Source of the DNA: Taibaiella koreensis
Lineage (GTDB): Bacteria; Bacteroidota; Bacteroidia; Chitinophagales; Chitinophagaceae
Assembly: GCF_003545715.1 (NCBI RefSeq)
Contig: NZ_QVNU01000002.1
Span: forward strand, 186,001-250,000
Length of the DNA: 64,000 bases
Direction: 5' to 3'
The notes under the pieces are model-generated. The model had not been told where the DNA came from. It did not search any database and saw only the letters and a list, made by a program, of their open reading frames with translations. How positions within the stretch are numbered: the stretch's first letter is position 1; each line of letters begins with the position of its first letter. A program made the translations under genes and the position numbers. Below are positions 8,465 to 17,181 of this stretch, piece by piece.

Positions 8465-9127
8465 ATGAAGCGTCAAAGGATCACCGTTATTCTGGTCACC
8501 TTTTTCATCCTGTTGTCAGCCGGCTTTGCTTTCTATTATTACTCACTCAGTAAAAAAATGAGACAGCCGGAGCTGGCGATCGTAGGTGAAGCAGGACAAA
8601 GCATCCGCCCTTTTGCTTTCCTCAACCAGGAAGGCGATACCATTACCAACAAGCATATCAAAGACAAGGTCGTTGTTGTGGAATATTTTTTCACGACCTG
8701 TAAAGGTATCTGCCCCAAAATGAATGAGAACATGTCGAAGGTATACCAGGCCTACCGCAACGACAATGATGTGATCATTCTCTCGCATACCGTAGACCCG
8801 CAGCGGGATTCGGTGCCGGCGATGAAAGCCTACAGTCTGCGTTTCGATGCCGACCCCAAGCATTGGATGTTCCTTACCGGCGAAAAACAGGCCCTGTACG
8901 ACCAGGCCTATTACAGCTACCTGATGACTGCTGTGGATGAGCGCAATCCCAATATCGATGAGGATTTTATCCACACCCAGAAATTTGTGCTCGTCGACAG
9001 GCAAGGCCGGCTGCGGATGCGCCTCGACAAGGAGGGTAAGCCGGATGCTTATGACGGCACCAACGAAAGATCGGTGGCACAGCTGATCAACGATATCAAG
9101 ATACTCGAAGAGGAGAACAATCCTTAG
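8465..9127 (+). CDS. SCO1/SenC family copper chaperone / thiol oxidoreductase
   Basis: SCO proteins deliver copper to the CuA site of cytochrome oxidase or reduce its thiols. The 220-residue protein has one N-terminal membrane anchor (ITVILVTFFILLSAGFAFYY), then a thioredoxin-like domain. Its CxxxC copper motif (C79-KGI-C83) and the distal histidine (H170 in DEDFIHTQKF) are both present, so the metal site is complete. It would face the periplasm. The MazG-like gene starts 2 bases after its stop, suggesting co-transcription, but no oxidase genes are nearby. Confidence 0.92.
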   Translation: MKRQRITVILVTFFILLSAGFAFYYYSLSKKMRQPELAIVGEAGQSIRPFAFLNQEGDTITNKHIKDKVVVVEYFFTTCKGICPKMNENMSKVYQAYRNDNDVIILSHTVDPQRDSVPAMKAYSLRFDADPKHWMFLTGEKQALYDQAYYSYLMTAVDERNPNIDEDFIHTQKFVLVDRQGRLRMRLDKEGKPDAYDGTNERSVAQLINDIKILEEENNP

Positions 9128-9129
9128 CT

Positions 9130-9480
9130 ATGCAGGAGTTAACGCTCAAGGCCGCCCAGCAGCAAGTAGACGAATGGATCAGGACCCTTGGGGTGCGCTA
9201 TTTTGCACCATTGACCAACCTGGGTATACTGATGGAAGAAACAGGCGAGCTCGCCCGGCTGATGGTACGCCTGTATGGTGAACAGTCTTTTAAAGAATCG
9301 GACGAAGGGCGAGACCTGGGCGATGAAATGGCCGATGTATTGTGGGTGCTGCTGTGCCTGGCCAATCAATGCGATATCGACCTTACTGAAGCCCTGCAAA
9401 AGAATTTTGCAAAAAAGACAGGCCGGGATGCCACCCGGCACCAGGAGAACGAAAAGCTGAACGGCCCGTCCGGCAGCTGA
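9130..9480 (+). CDS. MazG-like nucleotide pyrophosphohydrolase
   Basis: This 116-residue protein of the all-alpha NTP-PPase superfamily carries the metal-binding pattern EExxE (E36, E37, E40) followed by DExxD (D65, E66, D69). Single-domain MazG-like enzymes hydrolyse nucleoside triphosphates to monophosphates and act in house-cleaning of non-canonical nucleotides. Full MazG is about 260 residues with two domains, and this is the short form. It follows the SCO gene almost without a gap and ends before a terminator. Confidence 0.88.
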   Translation: MQELTLKAAQQQVDEWIRTLGVRYFAPLTNLGILMEETGELARLMVRLYGEQSFKESDEGRDLGDEMADVLWVLLCLANQCDIDLTEALQKNFAKKTGRDATRHQENEKLNGPSGS

Positions 9481-9505
9481 TACACAGCTTCCGGAAAATA
9501 TATTG

Positions 9506-9547
9506 GATACCTGCCCTGCTCAACAGCGCAGGTATCGTTATTTTTGC
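9506..9547 (+). terminator. Terminator overlapping the next gene's promoter
   Basis: GATACCTGC (9506-9514) pairs with GCAGGTATC (9528-9536), followed by GTTATTTTT. The same T-rich tail forms TATTTTTG (9539-9546), a TAnnTTTG element for the DUF2490 gene. This supports the ATG at 9571 as that gene's start. Confidence 0.7.
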
Positions 9548-9570
9548 AGCAATCCAATCTTTTTGATTTC

Positions 9571-10347
9571 ATGAAGCATTTGCACTGGCGTACGTTTTCC
9601 ATAGTTCTTTCCGCTGTCCTGCTCACCTGTTTTTTTGCCCATGGGCAAAACCGGCTACATACGGCCAACACGATCGTATGGCTCAATACTTTTCACACCA
9701 TCAATATCAGCAAGCACTGGGCTGTGCTGGCCGAATACCAATGGCGCCGTACCGAAGGGTTGAAATCCTGGCAGCAAAGCCTGCTCCGCGGTGGCATCCA
9801 GTATAAATTCAACAACGGACTAAGTGTACTCGCCGGCTACGGATGGATCGAGACCTTTCCTTACGGCGACTACCCGCCGGTTGCGCCACAACCTTTTCCC
9901 GAGCACCGTATTTACGAGCAGGCGATCTGGAACGACAATATCGGCCGCCTTCAGCTCAACCACAGAGGGCGCCTCGAACAACGCTTCCTGGGCGTGCTCG
10001 ACCCTCAAAGCGACGGCGACCGCGTGATTACCCGCTGGAATTACCTGAACCGCTTCCGCTACCAGCTGCGGGCCACGCTGCCGATCAATCACCCCGCCAT
10101 GGAAGACAAAACGGTTTATGCTGCAGCTTTCGACGAGATCTTTATCGGGTTCGGCAAGAACGTCAATGCCAACATTTTCGACCAGAACCGCCTTGGCATC
10201 CTGCTGGGCTATAAGCTCAACAAAAGACTGAGCGTTGAGGCCGGCTACCTGAACCAGACGCTGCAGCAGCCGCAGCCCGTCAACGGCAAGCCGGTATTCC
10301 AGGCCAATAACGGGTTTATCCTCAACCTGCTTTGCAACTGGAACTAG
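9571..10347 (+). CDS. DUF2490 family outer-membrane protein
   Basis: The 258-residue product has a signal peptide (MKHLHWRTFSIVLSAVLLTCFFAHGQ). The mature body matches DUF2490: W-x-N-T-F-H opening, YQWRRTEG, LRGGIQYKFNNGLSVLAGYGW, HRGRLEQRFLG and RWNYLNRFRYQLR. It ends in alternating strands to NLLCNWN. The family is predicted to form a small outer-membrane barrel of unknown function. It is a single-gene unit between a terminator and its own promoter. Confidence 0.85.
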   Translation: MKHLHWRTFSIVLSAVLLTCFFAHGQNRLHTANTIVWLNTFHTINISKHWAVLAEYQWRRTEGLKSWQQSLLRGGIQYKFNNGLSVLAGYGWIETFPYGDYPPVAPQPFPEHRIYEQAIWNDNIGRLQLNHRGRLEQRFLGVLDPQSDGDRVITRWNYLNRFRYQLRATLPINHPAMEDKTVYAAAFDEIFIGFGKNVNANIFDQNRLGILLGYKLNKRLSVEAGYLNQTLQQPQPVNGKPVFQANNGFILNLLCNWN

Positions 10348-10404
10348 GCGCCGGTCTTTATTAAAAAGAAACCTATATCTTAGTACCCTAAAAACGCGAT
10401 AAAC

Positions 10405-11001
10405 ATGAAAACAAAACTAATGACCCTGTTGGCCCTGCTTTCCCTGGCCGTGCTACAGCCGGCCTTTGCTCAAAAGATCAAAGTAAAGGAGGGCAGTCTG
10501 GATGCACTTAAAGGCGTGAGCAAGCTCAACCTTACCTTCGATTACAGCGATATGAGTGTGGGCAAGTTCAAGACGGAGGCGGAATATATCGATAAGAAGA
10601 AAGGCGACTACAACAAGAAAGAAGCAGGAAAAGGCGACCAGTGGGAAAAAGATTGGATCGCTGACCGCACCGGACGTTATGCGCCGCAATTCACCGAGCT
10701 TTTCAATAAGAATAGTGACAATATCAAAGTAGGTGACTATGCCTCGGAAAAGTATACCATGGTAGTAAAGACGACAAAAACAGAGCCAGGCTTCAACATA
10801 GCCATCACCCGCAAAAATGCGGAGATCGAAGGTGAAATATTGATAACCGAAACCGGCAATCCTTCGCATGTGGTGCTGCGACTGAGCTTCGAAAAAGCCC
10901 TGGGACGCAGCTTCGGCGGCTACGATTACGATACCGGCTTCCGCATCCAGGAAGCGTATGCCGACCTTGGCAAAGCTCTTGGCCGCTACATGAGTAAGTA
11001 A
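10405..11001 (+). CDS. Secreted protein of unknown function
   Basis: The 198-residue protein has a clear signal peptide (MKTKLMTLLALLSLAVLQPAFAQ). The mature protein is Lys-rich with alternating short strands and no cysteine. It includes LDALKGVSKLNLTFDYSDM near the N-terminus and a conserved-looking VVLRLSFEKALGRSFGGYDYD near the C-terminus. I do not recognise the family. It is probably periplasmic. A terminator follows at 11048. Confidence 0.6.
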   Translation: MKTKLMTLLALLSLAVLQPAFAQKIKVKEGSLDALKGVSKLNLTFDYSDMSVGKFKTEAEYIDKKKGDYNKKEAGKGDQWEKDWIADRTGRYAPQFTELFNKNSDNIKVGDYASEKYTMVVKTTKTEPGFNIAITRKNAEIEGEILITETGNPSHVVLRLSFEKALGRSFGGYDYDTGFRIQEAYADLGKALGRYMSK

Positions 11002-11047
11002 TTTAAAAGGCCATTCGTAATAGCCTCACAACCTTAAAACCAGCAAG

Positions 11048-11068
11048 GCCGCCACTAGGGCGGCTTTT
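11048..11068 (+). terminator. Intrinsic terminator
   Basis: GCCGCC-ACTAG-GGCGGC is followed by TTTT, between convergent genes. Confidence 0.65.
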
Positions 11069-11108
11069 GCCATTTATGGCCGGAGGTCCCCCCGGATGCC
11101 CCGGCCCA

Positions 11109-13097
11109 CTATCTTAGTAAGGTCAGCTGCCCTTTCCGGAAAAGCGCATCTCCGCTACCCTCTGCCTGGATGTTTACCGTATAGTGGTATACGCCGGTTT
11201 CTGTCTTTTGCCCGCTCATGGTACCGTCCCAGCCCTGGTCGGGATTATGGGTAATGAATATTTCCTGGCCCCAGCGGTTGTAGATCCGGAGCTCGTAAGC
11301 ATGCACGGGCCGGCTACAAGGATAACGAGGCAGAAAAACATCATTGCGGCCGTCGGCATTAGGACTGAAGGCATTGGGTATAAAAAGATAATCACAGGTA
11401 CAGGCCCCATAAGTCACCTGCAACGAATCGCTGCTGTTGCCACAGGCATTTTGGGCAAATACCCTGATCCAGCCACTTTGTTTTACCGTATAGCGGTTGC
11501 CGGTGGCGCCGTCGCTCCAGGTATAGCTTACCCCGGGAACGATGGGAAGATCTATGGTCCACTGCTGTCCGCGACACAGGCTCGTATCGCCGGGCAGCAG
11601 GTTTGCCGGCAGCGGAGAGGGCGCTTCCAGGTTGAAGGTATCGGTATGGCTGCCACAGTCTTCGGTAATCTGCACCCAATAGATACCCGGTGCATCGACT
11701 GTGATCGCGGCAGTGTTGCTGCCATTATTCCACAAATAGCTACCGCTCCGGCTGGCGGTGACCGGCAATGGTGTTCCGCACCAGGGTAATGTCGTTTTTG
11801 CTGTTGTCACCTGCCTCTGGGGATCTATATTGGCTACAGGAAAAAGCATCGGAAAGCCCTCCCCTATCAATGGAGAGCCGATACCCGTTTCCCAGCCGGC
11901 AGCAGCGGCCGGGGCATTCGGTGCATTGATGCGTGCCAGCGGGATCACCGATCCGGTTGACAAGGGAAAAATATCGCCGGCAGCCAGGTAAAGCTTGTCA
12001 TCGGGCCCCAGGCGCATATCTGTAAGGAAAGGAGAACTGATGGCACCTACGGGAGGCACCACTCCTACCAGTGTTTCCGATGCCCTTATCGATGCGATCG
12101 ACGCCACGTTAAGATCGTATTGCACTACTTTATTCCAGGTAGCGACATCATAATCGGTACGCTGCACCGTATACAGCTTTTTGCTGTCGGGCGAGAAGTC
12201 CATAGGGAAGAAGCCGTACATAAAAGGAATGAAAGCCAGATTCTCATATAAGCTGGCAGCGTTGGAGAAGACGCCGGTCGCCTGGTCAAAATCCAGCAGC
12301 TCCAGCGAAGCATAGCTTCCGGGATCGAAAGGCATCGCTATGGAATTCCGCAAGGAAAACAAGGCCAATTTGCGGGCATCGGGCGATAGCTTGCCATAAT
12401 AAGACCCATAACCCGGCCGGTTGTCGCCCAGATAGTCTACACCGGCAACGGAATGTACCGGAACACCCAAACCGGCGGCGGTAACGGGATAGCTGAGAAA
12501 GGCGGCTGTAGTCGCTTCATGTACGGCGATCCACCTGTCGTCGCAGCCGGGCCCCGGCGCTGCCAGTAGGAAGCAACGCATCAAGCCGCTTTTCACCAAT
12601 ATCTTTTTGCTTCCCGGAACAATATCGCCATTGCCCCCGTTCAGGCTCATATCGATCACGGAATAGTACAGCGAGGGCTGGATCATGGTATCAGCAGCGC
12701 CGGCCGGCAGATTGACGGCCAGGCTATCGGGGAGCAACGAGAACAGGTAGTACTGGTCGCCCCCTTTGGGCAGGATCACGGCGCTGCAGGGCTGATGATC
12801 GAAGCGTACCGGATCTCCGTTAACCAGTATGCCACCGGGCATGGGTAGGTGATCGCGGCCATAAACGATGTTTCCATTGGTATAAAAGAGCAAAGCACCG
12901 GCAGCATCGCAAACCGATGCCGGTTGCCCGTTGGAGGGGATCGCCGCCGGCGACAGGAAAGCCGGTCCGGCGCCGGCATTGAAATCCAACGCCACAAAAG
13001 GCGCGTACCAGATGTTGTTACGACCATCCTGGGCCCGGCAAAAAGCGGGGACCAACAGGATACAGTATAACGCAGCGATCAGCCATTTCTGCCTCAT
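11109..13097 (-). CDS. Secreted protein with type B T9SS C-terminal domain
   Basis: The 662-residue protein has a signal peptide (MRQKWLIAALYCILLVPAFCRAQ). A large N-terminal region resembles a WD40-like propeller: KLALFSLRNSIAM, KKLYTVQRTDYDV and DDKLYLAAGDIF are repeated blade-like pieces. An Ig/PKD-like segment follows (SYLWNNGSNTAAITVDAPGIY). The C-terminal gliding-motility-associated domain begins FIPNAFSPNADGRNDVF and continues to LRIYNRWGQEIF and VYHYTVNI. That domain directs export by the type IX system and cell-surface attachment. Its substrate or adhesion target is unknown. It lies alone on the minus strand. Confidence 0.9.
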   Translation of the reverse strand: MRQKWLIAALYCILLVPAFCRAQDGRNNIWYAPFVALDFNAGAGPAFLSPAAIPSNGQPASVCDAAGALLFYTNGNIVYGRDHLPMPGGILVNGDPVRFDHQPCSAVILPKGGDQYYLFSLLPDSLAVNLPAGAADTMIQPSLYYSVIDMSLNGGNGDIVPGSKKILVKSGLMRCFLLAAPGPGCDDRWIAVHEATTAAFLSYPVTAAGLGVPVHSVAGVDYLGDNRPGYGSYYGKLSPDARKLALFSLRNSIAMPFDPGSYASLELLDFDQATGVFSNAASLYENLAFIPFMYGFFPMDFSPDSKKLYTVQRTDYDVATWNKVVQYDLNVASIASIRASETLVGVVPPVGAISSPFLTDMRLGPDDKLYLAAGDIFPLSTGSVIPLARINAPNAPAAAAGWETGIGSPLIGEGFPMLFPVANIDPQRQVTTAKTTLPWCGTPLPVTASRSGSYLWNNGSNTAAITVDAPGIYWVQITEDCGSHTDTFNLEAPSPLPANLLPGDTSLCRGQQWTIDLPIVPGVSYTWSDGATGNRYTVKQSGWIRVFAQNACGNSSDSLQVTYGACTCDYLFIPNAFSPNADGRNDVFLPRYPCSRPVHAYELRIYNRWGQEIFITHNPDQGWDGTMSGQKTETGVYHYTVNIQAEGSGDALFRKGQLTLLR

Positions 13098-13365
13098 AAT
13101 ATTAGCCTTCCGGCGGGAATGATGAAAACCGGACGCCTATACAAACAGACGGCTGCGCCACCAGGAGTTCTTAGATCGCGCCGGAAATTCCGGGTTTTCC
13201 GGTAGACTGCCAGGCCTTCGGGCGTCCCGTATCAGGTTTGATGATAATGCCATTGCCCCTGTAGGAGCGCTGCTTTGCGCAGAAACCGGTCCGGGGGTAC
13301 AAAAAAGGTGCAGGCTATATTTAAATCTTGTTTTACTTTTACGGCCTTAAATAATTGGTAGTAAC

Positions 13366-14139
13366 ATGATGAGTAAACATCCTGAGGGATACGTACATAC
13401 CTCCATCGAAAATGGAATAGGCAAAATCGAATTCTATCATCCTGCCAGCAATTCCTTGCCAGGCGCTATTCTGACCGACCTGGCCCATGCCATCAACGAC
13501 GTGGGAACAGACGACCGGGCCAAGGTGATCGTGCTACAAAGCGGCGGCGACCGTTCCTTTTGTGCCGGCGCGTCCTTCGACGAGCTGCTGGCGATCAGCA
13601 ATGAAACGGACGGTAAAACCTTCTTTAATGGCTTTGCGCTGGTGATCAATGCTATGCGTAAATGTCATAAGTTCATCATTGCCCGCGTACAGGGCAAGGC
13701 CGTAGGTGGTGGTGTCGGTATCATTTCGGCAGCCGACTATGCGATCGCGGTAGAGACCGCCTCTATCAAGCTGAGCGAGCTGGCTGTGGGCATCGGCCCC
13801 TTTGTGGTAGGCCCTGCAGTACAGCGGAAGATCGGCGTAGCCGGTTTCTCGGCCCTGGCGATCGACGCTACCGAGTGGCGCAGCACCGACTGGGCACGCA
13901 AGCATGGTTTGTATTCGGAAGTGTATGCCGATATTCCGTCGGTAGACGAGGCGGTAAGCGCCCTGGCCAACAAGCTGGCGCATTCCAATCCCGAAGCCAT
14001 GACCCAGCTCAAGAAGATATTCTGGGAAGGCACCGAGAACTGGGATGAGCTGCTGACCAAACGCGCCGGCATCAGCGGCAAGCTGGTATTGAGCGAGTTC
14101 AGCCACAACGCTATCCACTCATTTAAGAGAAAAAGCTAA
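13366..14139 (+). CDS. Enoyl-CoA hydratase/isomerase family protein
   Basis: The 257-residue crotonase-fold protein shows the two oxyanion-hole regions, FCAGASFDELLAI and GKAVGGGVGIISAADYAIA. One catalytic acidic residue may be E in the LSELAVGIGP segment. The overall length is typical. The usual hydratase glutamate after the second glycine-rich loop is not obvious, so the exact reaction (hydratase, isomerase or methylglutaconyl-CoA hydratase-like) cannot be fixed. Two adjacent ATG codons (13366 and 13369) are possible starts. The 268 bases upstream show no gene. It is probably a lone gene upstream of infC with a separate promoter between. Confidence 0.88.
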   Translation: MMSKHPEGYVHTSIENGIGKIEFYHPASNSLPGAILTDLAHAINDVGTDDRAKVIVLQSGGDRSFCAGASFDELLAISNETDGKTFFNGFALVINAMRKCHKFIIARVQGKAVGGGVGIISAADYAIAVETASIKLSELAVGIGPFVVGPAVQRKIGVAGFSALAIDATEWRSTDWARKHGLYSEVYADIPSVDEAVSALANKLAHSNPEAMTQLKKIFWEGTENWDELLTKRAGISGKLVLSEFSHNAIHSFKRKS

Positions 14140-14168
14140 TTTTTATATTTTGATTTTAGTTTAAAGCC

Positions 14169-14176
14169 TATCTTTG
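14169..14176 (+). promoter_or_regulatory. -7 element TATCTTTG before infC
   Basis: It is an exact TAnnTTTG match 26 bases before the infC start, with TTTG at 14149-14152 as a possible -33 element. Confidence 0.65.
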
Positions 14177-14202
14177 CTTACTATCTAACACTAAAAGATT
14201 TA

Positions 14203-14751
14203 ATGCAGAAAAGAGTAAAACCTAGATTACCTCTTAAGAAGGAACCGGAACACCGAATCAATCAATTTATCAAGGCGCAGCAGGTACGTGTGGTTGGCGA
14301 GAATATTGAGCCCGGTGTCTATTCATTGGAGGAAGCCCGTAAGATGGCTACAGACCTGGAAGTAGACCTTGTAGAAATATCGCCCAATGCTGATCCGCCG
14401 GTTTGCCGGCTGGTTGACTACAATAAATTTCTTTACGAGAAGAAGAAAAAGGATAAAGAGCAAAAGGCAAAGGCCAAGCAAACGGAAGTAAAAGAGATCC
14501 GTTTTACGCCCAACACCGACGATCACGATTTCGACTTCAAAGCCAAACATGCCGAAAAATTCCTCCAGGAAGGCAACAAAGTAAAATGCTTTGTGCAATT
14601 CAAGGGACGTTCCATCCTCTTCCAGGATCGCGGACAATTGCTGCTGCTGAAATTTGCAGAGCGCTTGTCGGAGTGGGGCACGCTGGAGGCCATGCCTAAA
14701 ATGGAAGGCCGCCGTATGCTGGCGATGTTTACCCCTAAAAAGAAAAAATAA
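14203..14751 (+). CDS. infC: Translation initiation factor IF-3
   Basis: IF-3 keeps 30S subunits free and polices start-codon choice. The 182-residue protein has the N-terminal domain (EHRINQFIKAQQVRVVGEN, then LVEISPNADPPVCRLVDYNKF), the lysine-rich linker helix (YEKKKKDKEQKAKAKQTE) and the C-terminal domain (EIRFTPNTDDHDFDFKAKHAEKFL to KMEGRRMLAMF). All regions are intact. The start is ATG, whereas infC often uses a rare start codon in other phyla. rpmI and rplT, the usual downstream neighbours, are not here. A hairpin about 120 bases downstream ends the transcript. Confidence 0.97.
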   Translation: MQKRVKPRLPLKKEPEHRINQFIKAQQVRVVGENIEPGVYSLEEARKMATDLEVDLVEISPNADPPVCRLVDYNKFLYEKKKKDKEQKAKAKQTEVKEIRFTPNTDDHDFDFKAKHAEKFLQEGNKVKCFVQFKGRSILFQDRGQLLLLKFAERLSEWGTLEAMPKMEGRRMLAMFTPKKKK

Positions 14752-14868
14752 GAAGTGTCCGGGATGAATTCAATTTATCCTTAACATTAACTTATTAAAA
14801 ATATTTTTGCGGATAATTTTTTTGCCGTAATTTTACACTTTGTTTTCATGGTGATAGGGTTTATAGGG

Positions 14869-14901
14869 GCTGGCTCATTCTTGGGCCGGCTTTCCTTTTT
14901 T
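14869..14901 (+). terminator. Intrinsic terminator downstream of infC
   Basis: GCTGGCTC pairs with GGGCCGGC (two G-U pairs), followed by TTTCCTTTTTTT. Confidence 0.65.
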
Positions 14902-15040
14902 TATGCCGTTTCTTTTTGTTAAGTTGCTGCAACTATGCCGTATTCCTGCCTCGCTTTAAAAAGCATTGCTTATTTTTAGAACCTATTTTCAACCTTTATG
15001 CCGACGACAGTTGCGCCTGGGTAATATTCACTGGAAAAGC

Positions 15041-16198
15041 ATGCTTATGAAGTGTAAACATTTACTATTCTTTTTCCTTTTGTTCGTTGTGGCTACACCC
15101 GGCCGGGCGCAACTCTCAGCCTATACCAGTTTCCAGAATCAATTTATGGTATGGGACAATGGCATGATCCGCAAGATCGAATACCTGGTTCCCCTCCAGG
15201 TTAAAATAGGACGCATAGCTATTCCCTACCTGGATAATTCCCGGAGCTTCAAGATATACAGTAATGGCGGTGCAACAAAGATCAATGACGGCTTTACCCA
15301 GAACTTCCAGGTAACCGATAACCTCATCACCTACCAGAATGCCCGGGCGCTGAATGTATGGGACCAGGGCAAGATTACGAACCTGTCCAAATATTGCGAG
15401 CAATTCTATACCGGCGATAGCCTGGTCGTCTTTTTCGAAGGCGTGCAAAAGGAATTCCGGGCGTATTATAACGGCGAGGTGCATCAGATCGAAGGCTTCC
15501 TGGCCGCAACCAATACAACCAATCTGTTCAACACCGATCCTAATGCTGTCCGTGTTTCCAGCGAAATGGATATCGCTTCGGGCGCATTGCCCAGCGTCAA
15601 GGTGTCTGATAATATAGCTGCCTACGTCAATTATGCCAACCAGTTCCACATATTTTACCGTGGCAATATCATAGCACAGGAAAACTACCTGGTCACCAGC
15701 TTTGATGTGGGCCGCAATAATGTCGCTTACGTAGACGCCAACCGGGAATTCAAGGTCTTTCACGATGGCGAAACCCGTCAACTGGACAATTTCCCACCCT
15801 ATAGCTATGCTGCGGGAGATAACCTGGTAGCCTTCGTAGGTTACGACAACTACTTCAAAGTATACTACCAGGATTCTGTTTACAACATTGGCTTCTTCCA
15901 GCCCGATTTTGTGGTGAAAGACAATATCGTGGCCTTCCAGGATGCAACAGGCTATTTTAAAGTATTTTACAAGGGACAGGTCTATACGTTGGAAAGCTAT
16001 TATCCCGACAATTTCCAGGTAGCTTATAACTCTGTAGCCTACGTTAACCGCGCCAAAGTGCTGCGTCTCTTCACCGAAGGTGATATTTACGACGTGACCA
16101 ATGCCGATATCGCCGACTGGCGCCTTGATTACGATGTGGTACAATATCGCTTCGGGGCCAATATGTTCAAGGTATTTTATAAAGGAAAAACGTACTAA
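15041..16198 (+). CDS. Secreted repeat protein, probable beta-propeller, unknown function
   Basis: ATG codons at 15041 and 15047 both give a good signal peptide (MKCKHLLFFFLLFVVATPGRA-Q). About 385 residues then form at least six degenerate units of 40-45 residues. Each combines a hydrophobic opening (DNIVAFQDA, DNLVAFVGY, NSVAYVNRA) with an aromatic strand pair (YFKVFYKGQVYTLESY, YFKVYYQDSVYNIGFF, MFKVFYKGKTY). This spacing suggests a propeller or similar solenoid closed by the last repeat. I do not recognise the family. The stop overlaps the convergent miaA stop by 4 bases. Confidence 0.7.
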   Translation: MLMKCKHLLFFFLLFVVATPGRAQLSAYTSFQNQFMVWDNGMIRKIEYLVPLQVKIGRIAIPYLDNSRSFKIYSNGGATKINDGFTQNFQVTDNLITYQNARALNVWDQGKITNLSKYCEQFYTGDSLVVFFEGVQKEFRAYYNGEVHQIEGFLAATNTTNLFNTDPNAVRVSSEMDIASGALPSVKVSDNIAAYVNYANQFHIFYRGNIIAQENYLVTSFDVGRNNVAYVDANREFKVFHDGETRQLDNFPPYSYAAGDNLVAFVGYDNYFKVYYQDSVYNIGFFQPDFVVKDNIVAFQDATGYFKVFYKGQVYTLESYYPDNFQVAYNSVAYVNRAKVLRLFTEGDIYDVTNADIADWRLDYDVVQYRFGANMFKVFYKGKTY

Positions 16199-17112
16199 AC
16201 ACTTTTCTTACCGATCTCTCCGCTGACAAAGGACAGAATGGTCTCTTCGTCCTGGGGCCGGAACCAATGATATTCCTTGTCCTTACGGAACCAAGTGAGT
16301 TGACGCTTGGCGTAATTGCGGCTGTGCTGTTTGATCAGCGCAATGCTTTCCTCTCTGCTGATGCGCCCGTCCAGGCAGTCGAATATTTCGCTATAGCCCA
16401 CGGTCTGCAGGTTTTTCAAATGCCGCAGCGGGTAAAGCGCCGATGCTTCTTCCCATAATCCGGCTGCCATCATTTGATCCACCCTCCGGTCAATGCGCTC
16501 ATACAGCGCTTCACGCGGCAGCTCCAGACCGATCTTCAGTATATTGAAGGGTCTGCTTTTCACCTTCCCGCTGCGATAGTGTACTATGGAAGTGCCGGTA
16601 GTACGCTTAAATGCCAGTGCGCGAATGAGCCGGGCAGGATTCTGTTGCTCGGCAATGGCGAAGAATTCCGGGTCCTCTGCAGCAGCGACCTGTTGTAGCC
16701 ATCCTATCCCATGCTGATCGTACGCCTGCTGCAGGGCTTGCTCTACGGCACGGTCTGTTGCCGGCATCACATCGATCCCCTCGCACAGCGCTTTGATGTA
16801 TAAACCCGTACCACCACAGACTACTGCCACCTCGTTGTTTTGAAAAATGGCATCGCAGTAATCCAGCGCCAAAGCCTCATAGCCGGCCGCATTCAGCTCT
16901 TCAGTAACACTGTGCGAATCGATAAAATAATGTCTTACCCTGGCTTGCTCTTGCGCCGTAGGCTTCGCCGTCCCGATACTCATTTCCCTGTAGCACTGCC
17001 GAGAATCGGCCGAAACGATCTCCGTGCCGAAATGCTCCGCCACCCGGATCGCGACATCCGTTTTCCCCACGGCCGTAGGCCCGGCGATAACCACCAGCTG
17101 CTTTTCCCCCAT
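16195..17112 (-). CDS. miaA: tRNA dimethylallyltransferase MiaA
   Basis: MiaA transfers a dimethylallyl group to N6 of A37 in tRNAs reading U-starting codons. The 305-residue enzyme has the P-loop GPTAVGKT (11-18), the SADSRQCYREMSIGTAKP segment that binds substrates, VVCGGTGLYIKALCEG, and the C-terminal QTVGYSEIFDCLDG...RNYAKRQLTWFRKD signature. All are intact. Several tRNAs of the array at 33.1-33.6 kb carry G rather than A at position 37 and would not be MiaA substrates. Confidence 0.96.
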   Translation of the reverse strand: MGEKQLVVIAGPTAVGKTDVAIRVAEHFGTEIVSADSRQCYREMSIGTAKPTAQEQARVRHYFIDSHSVTEELNAAGYEALALDYCDAIFQNNEVAVVCGGTGLYIKALCEGIDVMPATDRAVEQALQQAYDQHGIGWLQQVAAAEDPEFFAIAEQQNPARLIRALAFKRTTGTSIVHYRSGKVKSRPFNILKIGLELPREALYERIDRRVDQMMAAGLWEEASALYPLRHLKNLQTVGYSEIFDCLDGRISREESIALIKQHSRNYAKRQLTWFRKDKEYHWFRPQDEETILSFVSGEIGKKSV

Positions 17113-17126
17113 AGCTTTTCCTTTTC

Positions 17127-17159
17127 AAAAAAAACCTGGCAGTAAAGATGCTGCCAGGT
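17127..17159 (-). terminator. Intrinsic terminator (minus strand)
   Basis: ACCTGGCAG / CTGCCAGGT with an 8-base loop. On the minus strand it is followed by a run of eight T, ending the gene at 17182-17766. Confidence 0.8.
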
Positions 17160-17181
17160 CCGTATCTCGTACTATTATTTC

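Noticed and set aside
11184-11789. 201-aa open frame on the plus strand
   Set aside because: It is antisense to the T9SS type B protein including its conserved C-terminal domain.
15116-16144. 342-aa open frame on the minus strand
   Set aside because: It lies wholly antisense to the signal-peptide-bearing repeat protein and has no promoter or family features.
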